Below are positions 9,652 through 19,616 of a stretch of DNA of 64,000 nucleotides, in pieces. The position numbers were made by a program, and so were the translations under genes. A model generated the notes under the pieces. That model was not told where the DNA came from. It searched no databases and saw only the letters and a program-made list of their open reading frames with translations. This stretch comes from an uncultured Gammaproteobacteria bacterium (GTDB lineage Bacteria; Pseudomonadota; Gammaproteobacteria; GCA-002705445; GCA-002716945). The first letter of the stretch is position 1; every line of letters starts with the position of its first letter. The stretch spans positions 124,001 to 188,000 of the forward strand of contig CACPCG010000002.1 of NCBI GenBank assembly GCA_902632305.1. The letters are read 5' to 3'.

Positions 9652-10513
9652 TAGGAATATTGTATCAACAATTTTAGTATTAATTATTTTGATTGTGTCG
9701 TCCACTTTTATAGTTGATGAGCGTGAAGTAGCCATAAAGTTTAGATTAGGTGAGATAGTGCGATCTTATGAGGATCCTGGAATTTACCTTATGATACCTT
9801 TTATAAATAATGTAAAAAAATATGACTCTAGACTTCTCACAATGGATTCGAAGCCTGAGCAGTTTCTGACCAGTGAAAAGAAAAATGTAATTGTAGATTC
9901 ATTTGTGAAATGGAGAATAACTAGTCCCGAAAATTTTTACAGAGCTTCAAAAGGTGATGAAAGAATTGGCATAAACAGGCTCTCCCAAATCATTAACGAT
10001 TTAACTAAGAGCGAATTCAGTAAACGAACAATTAATGAGGTAGTGTCCGGCGATAGAGATTCACTAATGGAAATTGTTAAAAAAGAAGCGAACATTACTG
10101 CGGGCGCATTGGGTATAACTGTGGTTGATGTGCGTCTTAAAAAAGTAGATTTACCTGATGAGGTTAGTGATTCAGTTTATGCAAGAATGGTCAAAGAACG
10201 AGCGACAGTAGCAAAGGCTTTCCGGTCTAAAGGTAAAGAGGAAGCACAAGGAATCACTGCCACAGCTGAAAGAGAATCAGCAACAATAATTGCTGAAGCG
10301 TACAAAGAGGCACAGGAAATAAAAGGACAGGGTGATGCAATATCCACAGAAACATATGCTAAGGCATATAACTTATCCCCTGAATTCTATTCATTTTATA
10401 GGAGCCTTACTGCATATCGAGAATCATTTAATGAAAAACAAGATGTTTTGGTAATCAAACCTGATTCTGACTTTTTCAAATACTTTACTGACCCAGAGGG
10501 TATCTCGAAATAG
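9644..10513 (+). CDS. hflC: FtsH protease regulator HflC
   Basis: Partner of HflK in the FtsH-regulating membrane complex. An N-terminal helix (about residues 5-23) is followed by an SPFH domain with VDEREVAIKFRLGEIV and the DSFVKWRI segment. A long helical section (ARMVKERATVAKAFRSKGKEEAQ) and a conserved C-terminal region (FYSFYRSLTAYRESF) end the protein. Length 289 is normal. The stop TAG overlaps a candidate AUA start of the yjeT homologue. Confidence 0.95.
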   Translation: MNNRNIVSTILVLIILIVSSTFIVDEREVAIKFRLGEIVRSYEDPGIYLMIPFINNVKKYDSRLLTMDSKPEQFLTSEKKNVIVDSFVKWRITSPENFYRASKGDERIGINRLSQIINDLTKSEFSKRTINEVVSGDRDSLMEIVKKEANITAGALGITVVDVRLKKVDLPDEVSDSVYARMVKERATVAKAFRSKGKEEAQGITATAERESATIIAEAYKEAQEIKGQGDAISTETYAKAYNLSPEFYSFYRSLTAYRESFNEKQDVLVIKPDSDFFKYFTDPEGISK

Positions 10514-10701
10514 ATACAGTTTCATTACTTTTACTTGTTTTCGCTCTGATTTTAATCATTGAAGGAGTCATCCCTCTATTATTTCCAGAGAAATTTAAGT
10601 CATTTTTGTCTTCCTTCCTTGAATTAGATGATAATACCATTAGAATAATTGGTGGAATATGCTCAATTGCAGGAGCACTAGTGTTACTTGTAATATCGTA
10701 A
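10510..10701 (+). CDS. yjeT: YjeT/DUF2065 family small membrane protein, apparent AUA start
   Basis: This 63-residue frame matches DUF2065: two hydrophobic helices separated by a short charged loop, with the conserved EGVIPLLFP after helix 1 and RIIGG at the start of helix 2. E. coli YjeT sits in the same place, between hflC and purA. No ATG, GTG or TTG exists between the preceding in-frame stop (TGA at 10489) and the conserved helix. The only codon in a sensible start position is ATA at 10510, overlapping the hflC stop, with AGAGGG ending 9 bases upstream. Function of the family is unknown. That the gene is real is well supported; the start codon is inferred. Confidence 0.75.
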   Translation: MDTVSLLLLVFALILIIEGVIPLLFPEKFKSFLSSFLELDDNTIRIIGGICSIAGALVLLVIS

Positions 10702-10708
10702 ATTTAAC

Positions 10709-12949
<2,241 letters not shown>

Positions 12950-12950
<1 letters not shown>

Positions 12951-13705
12951 TGGTAAATTCTAATAATTTAATTTATGGTTTACATACTTGTACATCCGAA
13001 ATTAAGACAAACCCATCTTTTATAACAAGAATATTCTTAATAAAAAACTCAGCTAACAAAAGTCTTTTAGCTATACTAAATTTGGCAAAAAAACATAAAA
13101 TAAAGGTAATTAAACTAGATAGAGATGAGCTATCTTTAAAATGCAAGTCATCCAAACACCAAGGAATTGCTCTCGAGCTAAATCAACATAAGAGTCCTCC
13201 TACCCTAAATTTTGACTCGTACTTACAAAGTACATCAAAACCTCTTATTTTGATTATTGACAATATTCAAGACCCTCATAACCTTGGTGCGTGTATTCGA
13301 ACTGCTAATGCATCAGGTGTGCAATTTATTATTAAAAGAAAGTCTAATTCTACGAGTTTGACGCCTGCTGCATATAAAGTTGCATCCGGTGGGACAGAGG
13401 GGTTGACTATAATTGAGACGAATTCTATAGCTCAAATAATAAAGAAACTTCAGAAGTTTAATATAGTTGTTATTGCCACTGAGGATAAGGCAGAGAGAAA
13501 TATCTTTAGCAATCACATTTCTGAAAATGGCTATGCGATAGTTGTAGGCTCAGAAAGCACTGGCATTCGACCCTCAATCGTTGAAATCTGTGATTATTCT
13601 GTAAATATACCAATATACGGTAGTGTGAATTGCCTAAATATGTCTGTGGCGACAGGTATTGCTTTATATGCTCTCAGGGAAAACTTGAAAAAATCCTTTG
13701 ACTAA
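12950..13705 (+). CDS. rlmB: 23S rRNA (guanosine-2'-O-) methyltransferase RlmB
   Basis: SPOUT (SpoU) family enzyme expected to 2'-O-methylate G2251 of 23S rRNA with S-adenosylmethionine. A small N-terminal substrate-binding domain (about 1-75) is followed by the knotted domain with motif 1 DPHNLGACIRTA, motif 2 VVGSESTGI and motif 3 SVNCLNMSVATGIALY. The ATG at 12950 overlaps the purA stop (TGATG); a GTG at 12947 is the alternative. The rlmB-rpsF adjacency is conserved in gammaproteobacteria. No rnr (RNase R) lies upstream, unlike E. coli. Confidence 0.93.
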
Positions 13706-13723
13706 AGTAGTATTCGCATAGTG

Positions 13724-14071
13724 ATGGAAACAAATAGATACTATGAATTGTTATTAATGTTCGATGTTAATCAGGATGATGCTGAAACTGCGTCTACAGT
13801 CGACAAGTACAGATCTGTAATTGAATCTAGCGGAGGCTCTGTAGATAGATATGAAGATTGGGGGACGTTGAAAATGGCATATATGATTAATAAAAATAAC
13901 AAGGCAAGATACATATTAATAAATTTCGAATCATCAGCAAAAGTATTAGATGAGTTGGTAAATCTTATTAAATTCAATGACAGCATAATAAGGCACATTT
14001 TCATTACTCAAAACAAGAAGGTAACTGAGGCCTCAATAATGATGCAATCTAAAGAGAGGGTAGCGTCATGA
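13724..14071 (+). CDS. rpsF: 30S ribosomal protein S6
   Basis: Small-subunit protein that binds 16S rRNA together with S18. The N-terminus [15 protein letters not shown] and the strand [15 protein letters not shown] are characteristic. ATG at 13724 is chosen over GTG at 13721 from the family N-terminus. It overlaps rpsR by 4 bases (ATGA), so S6 and S18 are translationally coupled. No priB gene lies between, unlike E. coli. Confidence 0.96.
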   Translation: METNRYYELLLMFDVNQDDAETASTVDKYRSVIESSGGSVDRYEDWGTLKMAYMINKNNKARYILINFESSAKVLDELVNLIKFNDSIIRHIFITQNKKVTEASIMMQSKERVAS

Positions 14072-14283
14072 ACGACAACACTCATAGTAAAAAAGAGCAG
14101 AAGTTTTTTGATATAGATTATAAAAATGTTGGTTTTTTGAAAAAATTTATTACAGAATCAGGAAAGATTGCTCCACGGAGAGTAGCAGGCACCACAGCAA
14201 AAGAACAGCGACAGATTAATCGTGCTATTAAAATTGCAAGATACCTAGCTTTACTTCCTTTTTGTGATAATCATAAGAAATGA
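14068..14283 (+). CDS. rpsR: 30S ribosomal protein S18
   Basis: Small-subunit platform protein paired with S6. The 71-residue product has the conserved core [20 protein letters not shown] followed by [14 protein letters not shown] and [10 protein letters not shown]. The N-terminus is slightly extended and charged. The stop overlaps the rplI start as ATGA. Confidence 0.96.
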   Translation: MNDNTHSKKEQKFFDIDYKNVGFLKKFITESGKIAPRRVAGTTAKEQRQINRAIKIARYLALLPFCDNHKK

Positions 14284-14765
14284 ACGTTCTATTGTTAAAG
14301 AAAATAAAAAAACTTGGTGATATCGGTGCACAAGTCAACGTAAAGTCTGGCTATGCGCGTAATTACTTATTTCCTAAGAATTTTGCATTACCACTTAATA
14401 ATGAGAATCTTGAAATAATTGAAAAAAAGAAACAAGAACTATTAAAAATTGAGGAAGAGCTGAAGATGAAGGCCCTCGAGTCAGCAAAAAGATTTGATGG
14501 ATATAAATTAGTTTTTGACGTAAACATCCATGAGGAAAATAAACTATTTGGGTCTGTGACACTTCAGAATATTGTGGATAAATTACAAAATGATGGTTTT
14601 GATATTCCTAAGAGGGACATAAATATGCCACTGGGACCCATAAAAGAGCTTACAGAGAATAATATTGTGACAATTAGTTTACATCCTGAGGTTAAAGTGA
14701 CTATACCAGTAAACCTTAACGTGGTGAAGACCGATAACACAGATGAATCTGCTAGTAAAGATTAA
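14280..14765 (+). CDS. rplI: 50S ribosomal protein L9
   Basis: Large-subunit protein at the base of the L1 stalk. The N-terminal domain shows [20 protein letters not shown], the family signature, followed by the long charged connecting helix and a C-terminal RNA-binding domain with [10 protein letters not shown]. At 161 residues it is about ten longer than E. coli L9, with a hydrophilic tail. Last gene of the rpsF-rpsR-rplI cluster, 41 bases before dnaB. Confidence 0.96.
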   Translation: MNVLLLKKIKKLGDIGAQVNVKSGYARNYLFPKNFALPLNNENLEIIEKKKQELLKIEEELKMKALESAKRFDGYKLVFDVNIHEENKLFGSVTLQNIVDKLQNDGFDIPKRDINMPLGPIKELTENNIVTISLHPEVKVTIPVNLNVVKTDNTDESASKD

Positions 14766-14806
14766 GTTCCACCACAAATAAATTTTTTTTAAGATACAAT
14801 ATCTGT

Positions 14807-16159
14807 ATGGTTACAAGCATACCCTCTACACCTCGAGCACTGGACGCAGAACAAGCCCTCCTTGGATCACTTATCATGGAATCAAGTTCATGGGAAAAAA
14901 TTTCTGACCGTATATCACCCTCTGATTTTTATGATACTAAGAATAAAGCTATCTTCACTGAAATTTTTGAATTAGCTTCAAACGAGCAAGTCGTAGATTT
15001 ATTAGTACTTGAAGAAGCTTTAAGAAGCAAAGGCAAGTTAGATAGTATTGGAGGCAGGGAGTATCTAGCTGAGCTAACTAAAATTGTTCCAACTCTTGCT
15101 CATATCACACAATATGCAGACATCATTAGAGAAAAATCTATACTCCGTGAGCTAATAACTATTAGTAACAAGACCATAAACAGTGCCACTCAAACAGATT
15201 TAGGTGATGTCAGATTAGTTTTAGATAAAGCTGAGCAAGATATATTTAATATCGCTGGAAAAACAAGCACTAATTTTGATCTTAAAAAAATTGGGCCAGT
15301 GGTTAAATCTTATATTGACAAAGTTTATTCAAAAAAAGGTGAGGATGGATTAGATTACTTAAATACTGGTTATGTTGAACTCGATAAGCTTCTTTCAGGT
15401 CTTCAAAAATCTGATTTAGTTATTATTGCCGGAAGACCATCAATGGGTAAAACTGCATTTGCAATGAATGTTGCTCAAGATATTGTGTTCAAGCAAAAGA
15501 AAAAGGTAGGCTTTTTTAGTCTCGAGATGTCTGCAGAGTCAATTGCTTTGAGAATGTTATCATCATTAAGCTCTGTTTCGCAGCAAAAAATCAGAACGGG
15601 AGATTATGAGGTGTCATCAAAAGATACGAAATCTGTAACCTCAGCTATTGAGATGATGCATGATTGTGATTTCTACATCGATGATACTGCCGCTATATCT
15701 CCTATGGAGCTTCGCGCTAAAGCAAGAAGAATGAAAAGAAGTTCTGGAATAGATGTAATTGTAGTCGATTATCTGCAACTTATGTCAATACCAAAGTATT
15801 CTGAGAATAGAGTGAATGAGATAGGTGAGGTAACAAGATCCCTAAAAGCATTGGCCAAAGAGCTCGATATACCAGTAATAGCACTATCACAGTTGAATCG
15901 AGGAGTTGAAGCTCGACAAGACAAGAGACCTTTCTTGTCAGATCTCAGAGAATCTGGATCAATTGAACAAGATGCAGATTTGATAATATTCCTTTATCGA
16001 GACGAAGTGTACAATGAAAATACCGACAAAAGAAACATCGCTGAAATAAGGGTAGAGAAACACAGAAATGGACCAATAGGAGTTGTTCAACTTACTTGGG
16101 TTCCGCATTGTACTCGATTTGAGGATTATATGCCTGAAATTTACAATGATGTTCTTTAA
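14807..16159 (+). CDS. dnaB: Replicative DNA helicase
   Basis: Hexameric 5'-3' helicase that unwinds DNA at the replication fork. The N-terminal primase-interacting domain begins around PRALDAEQALLGSLI. The RecA-like C-terminal domain has Walker A GRPSMGKTAFAMN, SLEMSAESIALRML, the Walker B IVVDYLQLM and the DLRESGSIEQDADLI region. The length of 450 residues is normal and no intein is present. The gene follows rplI as in other gammaproteobacteria. No clear Shine-Dalgarno sequence precedes the ATG. Confidence 0.97.
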   Translation: MVTSIPSTPRALDAEQALLGSLIMESSSWEKISDRISPSDFYDTKNKAIFTEIFELASNEQVVDLLVLEEALRSKGKLDSIGGREYLAELTKIVPTLAHITQYADIIREKSILRELITISNKTINSATQTDLGDVRLVLDKAEQDIFNIAGKTSTNFDLKKIGPVVKSYIDKVYSKKGEDGLDYLNTGYVELDKLLSGLQKSDLVIIAGRPSMGKTAFAMNVAQDIVFKQKKKVGFFSLEMSAESIALRMLSSLSSVSQQKIRTGDYEVSSKDTKSVTSAIEMMHDCDFYIDDTAAISPMELRAKARRMKRSSGIDVIVVDYLQLMSIPKYSENRVNEIGEVTRSLKALAKELDIPVIALSQLNRGVEARQDKRPFLSDLRESGSIEQDADLIIFLYRDEVYNENTDKRNIAEIRVEKHRNGPIGVVQLTWVPHCTRFEDYMPEIYNDVL

Positions 16160-16166
16160 ATTTCTA

Positions 16167-16493
16167 TTACCCTTCTTCTAACAAGTCAATTTTATTAGGT
16201 TTACCTTCCCACTCTTTTGCGTCTTCTGGGGGACTTTTTATCTCGGTGATGATTGGCCATCTTTCAGACAGTTTTCTATTGATATCTAAAAATTGTTGAT
16301 TTGAGTCATCTAAATCATCCTCAGACACTATGGCTTCAATAGGACATTCAGGCTCACAGAGGCTACAGTCAATACATTCCTCTGGATTTATTACTAGAAA
16401 GTTCGGTCCCTCGTGAAAACAATCAACAGGACAAACTTCTACGCAGTCAGTATATTTACACTTTATACAATTTTCTGTGATAACATAAGCCAT
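16167..16493 (-). CDS. fdxA: Seven-iron ferredoxin (3Fe-4S/4Fe-4S), FdxA type
   Basis: Small cytoplasmic electron carrier of 108 residues. The N-terminal half has two clusters of cysteines: [17 protein letters not shown] and [12 protein letters not shown]. The first carries the altered spacing typical of a [3Fe-4S] centre and the second contributes to a [4Fe-4S] centre. The C-terminal 50 residues ([18 protein letters not shown]) match the Azotobacter FdI/FdxA extension. It converges on dnaB and lies divergent to galU with only 37 bases between. Redox partners are unknown. Confidence 0.92.
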   Translation of the reverse strand: MAYVITENCIKCKYTDCVEVCPVDCFHEGPNFLVINPEECIDCSLCEPECPIEAIVSEDDLDDSNQQFLDINRKLSERWPIITEIKSPPEDAKEWEGKPNKIDLLEEG

Positions 16494-16530
16494 TGGGTAC
16501 TATTTTGCACCAATTGTTGATTTTTTGCAC

Positions 16531-17397
16531 ATGAAAAATATAAAAAAAGCTATATTACCTGTGGCAGGTTTTGGTACAAGGTTTTTACCTGCGAGTAAAT
16601 CTATTCCCAAGGAAATGTTTCCAATTGTTGATAAGCCTTTAATTCATTTTGCTGTTGAGGAGGTAGTATCATCTGGGTTTAAAGAAATAGTATTTGTGAT
16701 AAATCATTTTAAAAATTCTATAGTCGATTATTTTGATAAATCATCAAAATCTTCAAATGAGCTTTTAAAAAAAAGCAAAGATTTTTTAAAATACCTAGAT
16801 AAGGTATCAGAAAAAAATATTAAATTTCATTTCGTATATCAAAAAAAACCTATGGGTGTTGGACACGCTATCTTGCAAGCCGAAAAGATTATTAAAAAAG
16901 ATCCATTTGCAGTGATTTTTCCTGATGATTTAATTAAATCAAAATCACCCTGCATAGCTCAGATGATGAAAATATATCATAAATATGAATCCTCAATTAT
17001 TGCAGTTGAAAAAGTTAATAGAAATGAAGTATCAAATTACGGAATTATTGATTATTCAAAAAAAACAAATAGAGTTTTCAATATTAAATCTATAGATGAA
17101 AAACCAAAGATACGGGACGCAAAATCAAATCTTGCTGTAGTTGGTAGATTTATACTATCACCTTCCATATTTTCATATCTTAAGAAAACAAAACCTGGTC
17201 ATGGTAACGAAATTCAATTAACTGATGCAATTGATTCTCTTTTAAGAGAGGAAGATGTCTACGGATATAACTTCAACGGACTAAGATTTGATTGTGGAAG
17301 CAAAATAGGATTCCTTAAAGCAACTATAGATTTTGCGAAAGATCATCCAAGTTTAAAAAAAGAATTTATAAATTATATGAGAACAAGTAAATTTTAA
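16531..17397 (+). CDS. galU: UTP-glucose-1-phosphate uridylyltransferase
   Basis: Makes UDP-glucose from UTP and glucose-1-phosphate for envelope polysaccharide synthesis. The nucleotide-binding loop PVAGFGTRFLPASKSIPKEM is at the N-terminus, with IVDKPLIHFAVEEVV, the metal-site region VIFPDDLI and the late motif FDCGSKIGFLKA. The 288-residue length fits GalU. ATG at 16531 is preferred; an upstream in-frame TTG at 16525 would add two residues. Several long A-runs occur in the coding sequence. Confidence 0.93.
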   Translation: MKNIKKAILPVAGFGTRFLPASKSIPKEMFPIVDKPLIHFAVEEVVSSGFKEIVFVINHFKNSIVDYFDKSSKSSNELLKKSKDFLKYLDKVSEKNIKFHFVYQKKPMGVGHAILQAEKIIKKDPFAVIFPDDLIKSKSPCIAQMMKIYHKYESSIIAVEKVNRNEVSNYGIIDYSKKTNRVFNIKSIDEKPKIRDAKSNLAVVGRFILSPSIFSYLKKTKPGHGNEIQLTDAIDSLLREEDVYGYNFNGLRFDCGSKIGFLKATIDFAKDHPSLKKEFINYMRTSKF

Positions 17398-17406
17398 GAG
17401 TTTATA

Positions 17407-17435
17407 TTGATGGCTAACGTATAATCGTTTATTAT
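17407..17435 (+). promoter_or_regulatory. Predicted sigma70 promoter for tRNA-Asn
   Basis: A -35-like TTGATG (17407-17412) and a -10-like TATTAT (17430-17435) are separated by 17 bases. They lie 13 bases before the first base of the tRNA, so transcription would start at about 17442. Found by eye only. Confidence 0.5.
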
Positions 17436-17448
17436 GCACATAGTTTAT

Positions 17449-17521
17449 TCCCCGGTAGCTCAGTTGGTAGAGCGAGTGACTGTTAATCACCAGGTCGGCG
17501 GTTCGAGTCCGTCCCGGGGAG
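17449..17521 (+). tRNA. tRNA-Asn (anticodon GTT)
   Basis: A full cloverleaf is visible. Acceptor stem TCCCCGG pairs with CCGGGGA, the D-arm contains AGCTCAGTTGGTAGAGC, the anticodon loop is CTGTTAA (anticodon GTT) and the T-arm contains GTTCGAGTCC. The discriminator base is G at 17521. CCA is not encoded and must be added post-transcriptionally. It stands alone between galU and a gene of unknown function. Confidence 0.97.
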
Positions 17522-17555
17522 TTACCAAAATATTCTATTACATATTTATGATTTA

Positions 17556-18026
17556 ATGCCCATGAATTCTACAAAACGCACACATATCAAAATCGAGGCA
17601 TATAAGATATTCAAGCCAGAGTTGACCCCCAGAGAAATGCTAGAGGCGGGAGTGTTTGGCGGTCATTATTTTAAAGGTAACTATGGTGAATATCCAAAAG
17701 CATGGTTTAGGAATGCCAAATTAAATGATGATGAATTTGATGTCAATCTCAATTACTTCAAAATAAAGGCTGGTCTAACAAAAGAACAATGGTTATCTAA
17801 AGGCTGGATATTTAAAGAGGATCCACTTGGTTGGTTTCAATGGTATTGTAGATTTTATCAAGGGAGAAGGATTACTGAGATTGACCAAATACAAATAATG
17901 AGATGGTATAATTTTGGACCAAGACACATTGGAGCTATAAAAAAAAATTGTCAGTCAAAAAATTATGAATGTCGTTCTAAGCAAAGACAAGCATTACTTC
18001 AATGGGCATACAGCCCATTTTTTTAG
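17556..18026 (+). CDS. Conserved protein of unknown function
   Basis: 156-residue soluble protein, no signal peptide or membrane helix. It is unusually rich in aromatic residues, with the blocks GVFGGHYFKG, PKAWFRNAKL, DPLGWFQWYCRFYQGRR and CRSKQRQALLQWAY. The many Trp/Tyr/Arg residues and two late cysteines look like conserved structural or nucleic-acid-facing positions. I recall similar uncharacterised proteins in marine bacteria and algae, but assign no function. Its last nine codons overlap a strong terminator hairpin (18001-18024). ATG at 17562 is an alternative start. Confidence 0.75.
   Translation: MPMNSTKRTHIKIEAYKIFKPELTPREMLEAGVFGGHYFKGNYGEYPKAWFRNAKLNDDEFDVNLNYFKIKAGLTKEQWLSKGWIFKEDPLGWFQWYCRFYQGRRITEIDQIQIMRWYNFGPRHIGAIKKNCQSKNYECRSKQRQALLQWAYSPFF
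18001..18024 (+). terminator. Intrinsic terminator inside the 3' end of the coding sequence
   Basis: A perfect 7-bp stem (AATGGGC at 18001-18007 with GCCCATT at 18013-18019), a 5-base loop (ATACA) and a run of T directly after the stem. It lies within the last codons of the unknown gene at 17556, just before its TAG. In the opposite direction no T-run follows the stem, so it should act only on the plus strand. Confidence 0.75.
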
Positions 18027-18035
18027 TAAATATTA

Positions 18036-18359
18036 TTATTTTGATATTATATGATTAATCCAAGCAAGATATTTTTCAGACCCGTCATCAACATTTATTG
18101 ATATTACCTCGGGATTTTCATATTTATGTTTTTCTAATATTTCAGATTTAATTTGATTAAATTTACTTTTAACAGTTTTTATTAATAAAATACATTCACT
18201 ACTAGTTTCTAGTTTATTGTTCCAAATATATTTACTTTCTATAGATGGAATAATATTTACGCATGCACATAATCTTTTATTGATAAGTCCTTCAGAGATT
18301 GTGTGAGCATCCTGAGATTTTTCGAACGTGCAAAGTACTAAAATAAATTCATTATTCAT
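18036..18359 (-). CDS. cutA: Divalent-cation tolerance protein CutA
   Basis: Small trimeric PII-like protein historically linked to copper tolerance; its molecular role is not settled. The 107 residues show the family motifs LVLCTFEKSQDAHTI near the start, RLCACVNIIPSIESKYIWNN in the middle and YENPEVISINVDDGSEKYLAWI near the end. It lies 5 bases downstream of the aminotransferase gene on the same strand, so the two are probably co-transcribed. Confidence 0.92.
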   Translation of the reverse strand: MNNEFILVLCTFEKSQDAHTISEGLINKRLCACVNIIPSIESKYIWNNKLETSSECILLIKTVKSKFNQIKSEILEKHKYENPEVISINVDDGSEKYLAWINHIISK

Positions 18360-18364
18360 CTTAA

Positions 18365-19576
18365 TTAACTTAAGATTGATGTGATCCTTGAAATTGCTGT
18401 TTCAAGAGATTTCATGTCAATGGCAATTGATAGTCTGATATGTCCATCTAAACCAAAGGCACTTCCGGGCACAACCGCAACTTTTGCTTCATTTAAAAGA
18501 AACATAGCTAAGTCTTTATCATCTTTCAGTGACTCATTATTTTCGATGTAATCCTTGAACGATGGAAATACATAGAATGTTCCATCGGTCTCTTTGCATA
18601 GCACCCCATTTATTTTATTGAGATGTTCAACAACAAAATCGTGCCTTTTTTTATACTCCGCTTTCATTTGAGGTAATTCTTTACATTCAAAAGTCAAGGC
18701 TGCACACGCTGCTGCTTGAGATATAGAGCTTGCACAGGAAGTACTTTGAGATTGTAATGTTTTCATTCTTTTAATGATATCAGCATTTCCTGCAGCGTAA
18801 CCAATTCTCCATCCTGTCATCGAGTAAGCTTTAGATACACCATTTAATACTATTGTCCTATCTTTCAAATCAGGACAGACATTGACTATATTATGAAATT
18901 TTTCCTGATGCCAATGTATATGCTCATAAATGTCATCTGATGAAATATATATATTTTCATGATACCTTTGCAAGACATCAGCAACTGACTCAAGTGTCTT
19001 TCTATCAAAATATTTCCCACTTGGATTATTTGGACTGTTTATCATAAGTAATTTGGTATTATCAGAAATTTTGCTTTCCAATTCAATCATACTAATATCA
19101 AAATTTTCTTCATAGGAGGTATGAAGCATGATTGGGCTTCCGCCTGCATAAATAACCATGTCTGCATAAGATACCCAGTAAGGCTCCGGTATGAGAACCT
19201 CATCTCCTTCATCAATTAATACCTGTAACATGTTAAATATAGATTGCTTACAACCCGCAGATACAATAATTTCATCAGGCTGATATGAGAGATTGTTCTC
19301 TCTTTCGAATTTTCCAATGATCGCTTTTTTTAGTTCTGGTGTTCCATCAACCGATGTATATTTTGTAAGACCGGCGTCGATAGCATCCTTTGCTGCATTC
19401 TTTATATAGTCGGGTGTGTCAAAATCTGGCTCTCCTACAGTTAAAACTAATACGTCCTCACCGTTTTGCCGCATTTCATTAGCTTTAGATGTAAGCGCCA
19501 TGGTTGAGGAAGGTTTAATTAATTTTATTCTATTTGAGAAAGTCAATTTATTTCCTTGATTGTAATATCGTATCAT
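18365..19576 (-). CDS. Aspartate aminotransferase, class Ib (PLP-dependent)
   Basis: Fold-type I pyridoxal-phosphate aminotransferase, most likely transaminating aspartate and 2-oxoglutarate. Motifs are VGEPDFDTPDYI near the N-terminus, MINSPNNPSGKYF, and NGVSKAYSMTGWRIGYAAG with the PLP-binding Lys. The start is uncertain. ATG at 19576 is listed. An in-frame TTG at 19546 has a better-placed AAGGA and would give an N-terminus (TFSNRIKLIKPS) like other class Ib enzymes; a TTG at 19591 is also possible. Prephenate or other related substrates cannot be excluded from sequence alone. Confidence 0.88.
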   Translation of the reverse strand: MIRYYNQGNKLTFSNRIKLIKPSSTMALTSKANEMRQNGEDVLVLTVGEPDFDTPDYIKNAAKDAIDAGLTKYTSVDGTPELKKAIIGKFERENNLSYQPDEIIVSAGCKQSIFNMLQVLIDEGDEVLIPEPYWVSYADMVIYAGGSPIMLHTSYEENFDISMIELESKISDNTKLLMINSPNNPSGKYFDRKTLESVADVLQRYHENIYISSDDIYEHIHWHQEKFHNIVNVCPDLKDRTIVLNGVSKAYSMTGWRIGYAAGNADIIKRMKTLQSQSTSCASSISQAAACAALTFECKELPQMKAEYKKRHDFVVEHLNKINGVLCKETDGTFYVFPSFKDYIENNESLKDDKDLAMFLLNEAKVAVVPGSAFGLDGHIRLSIAIDMKSLETAISRITSILS

Positions 19577-19616
19577 ATATGGACCTTTCAAGTAAACTTC
19601 ATGTTAAACTATCATT

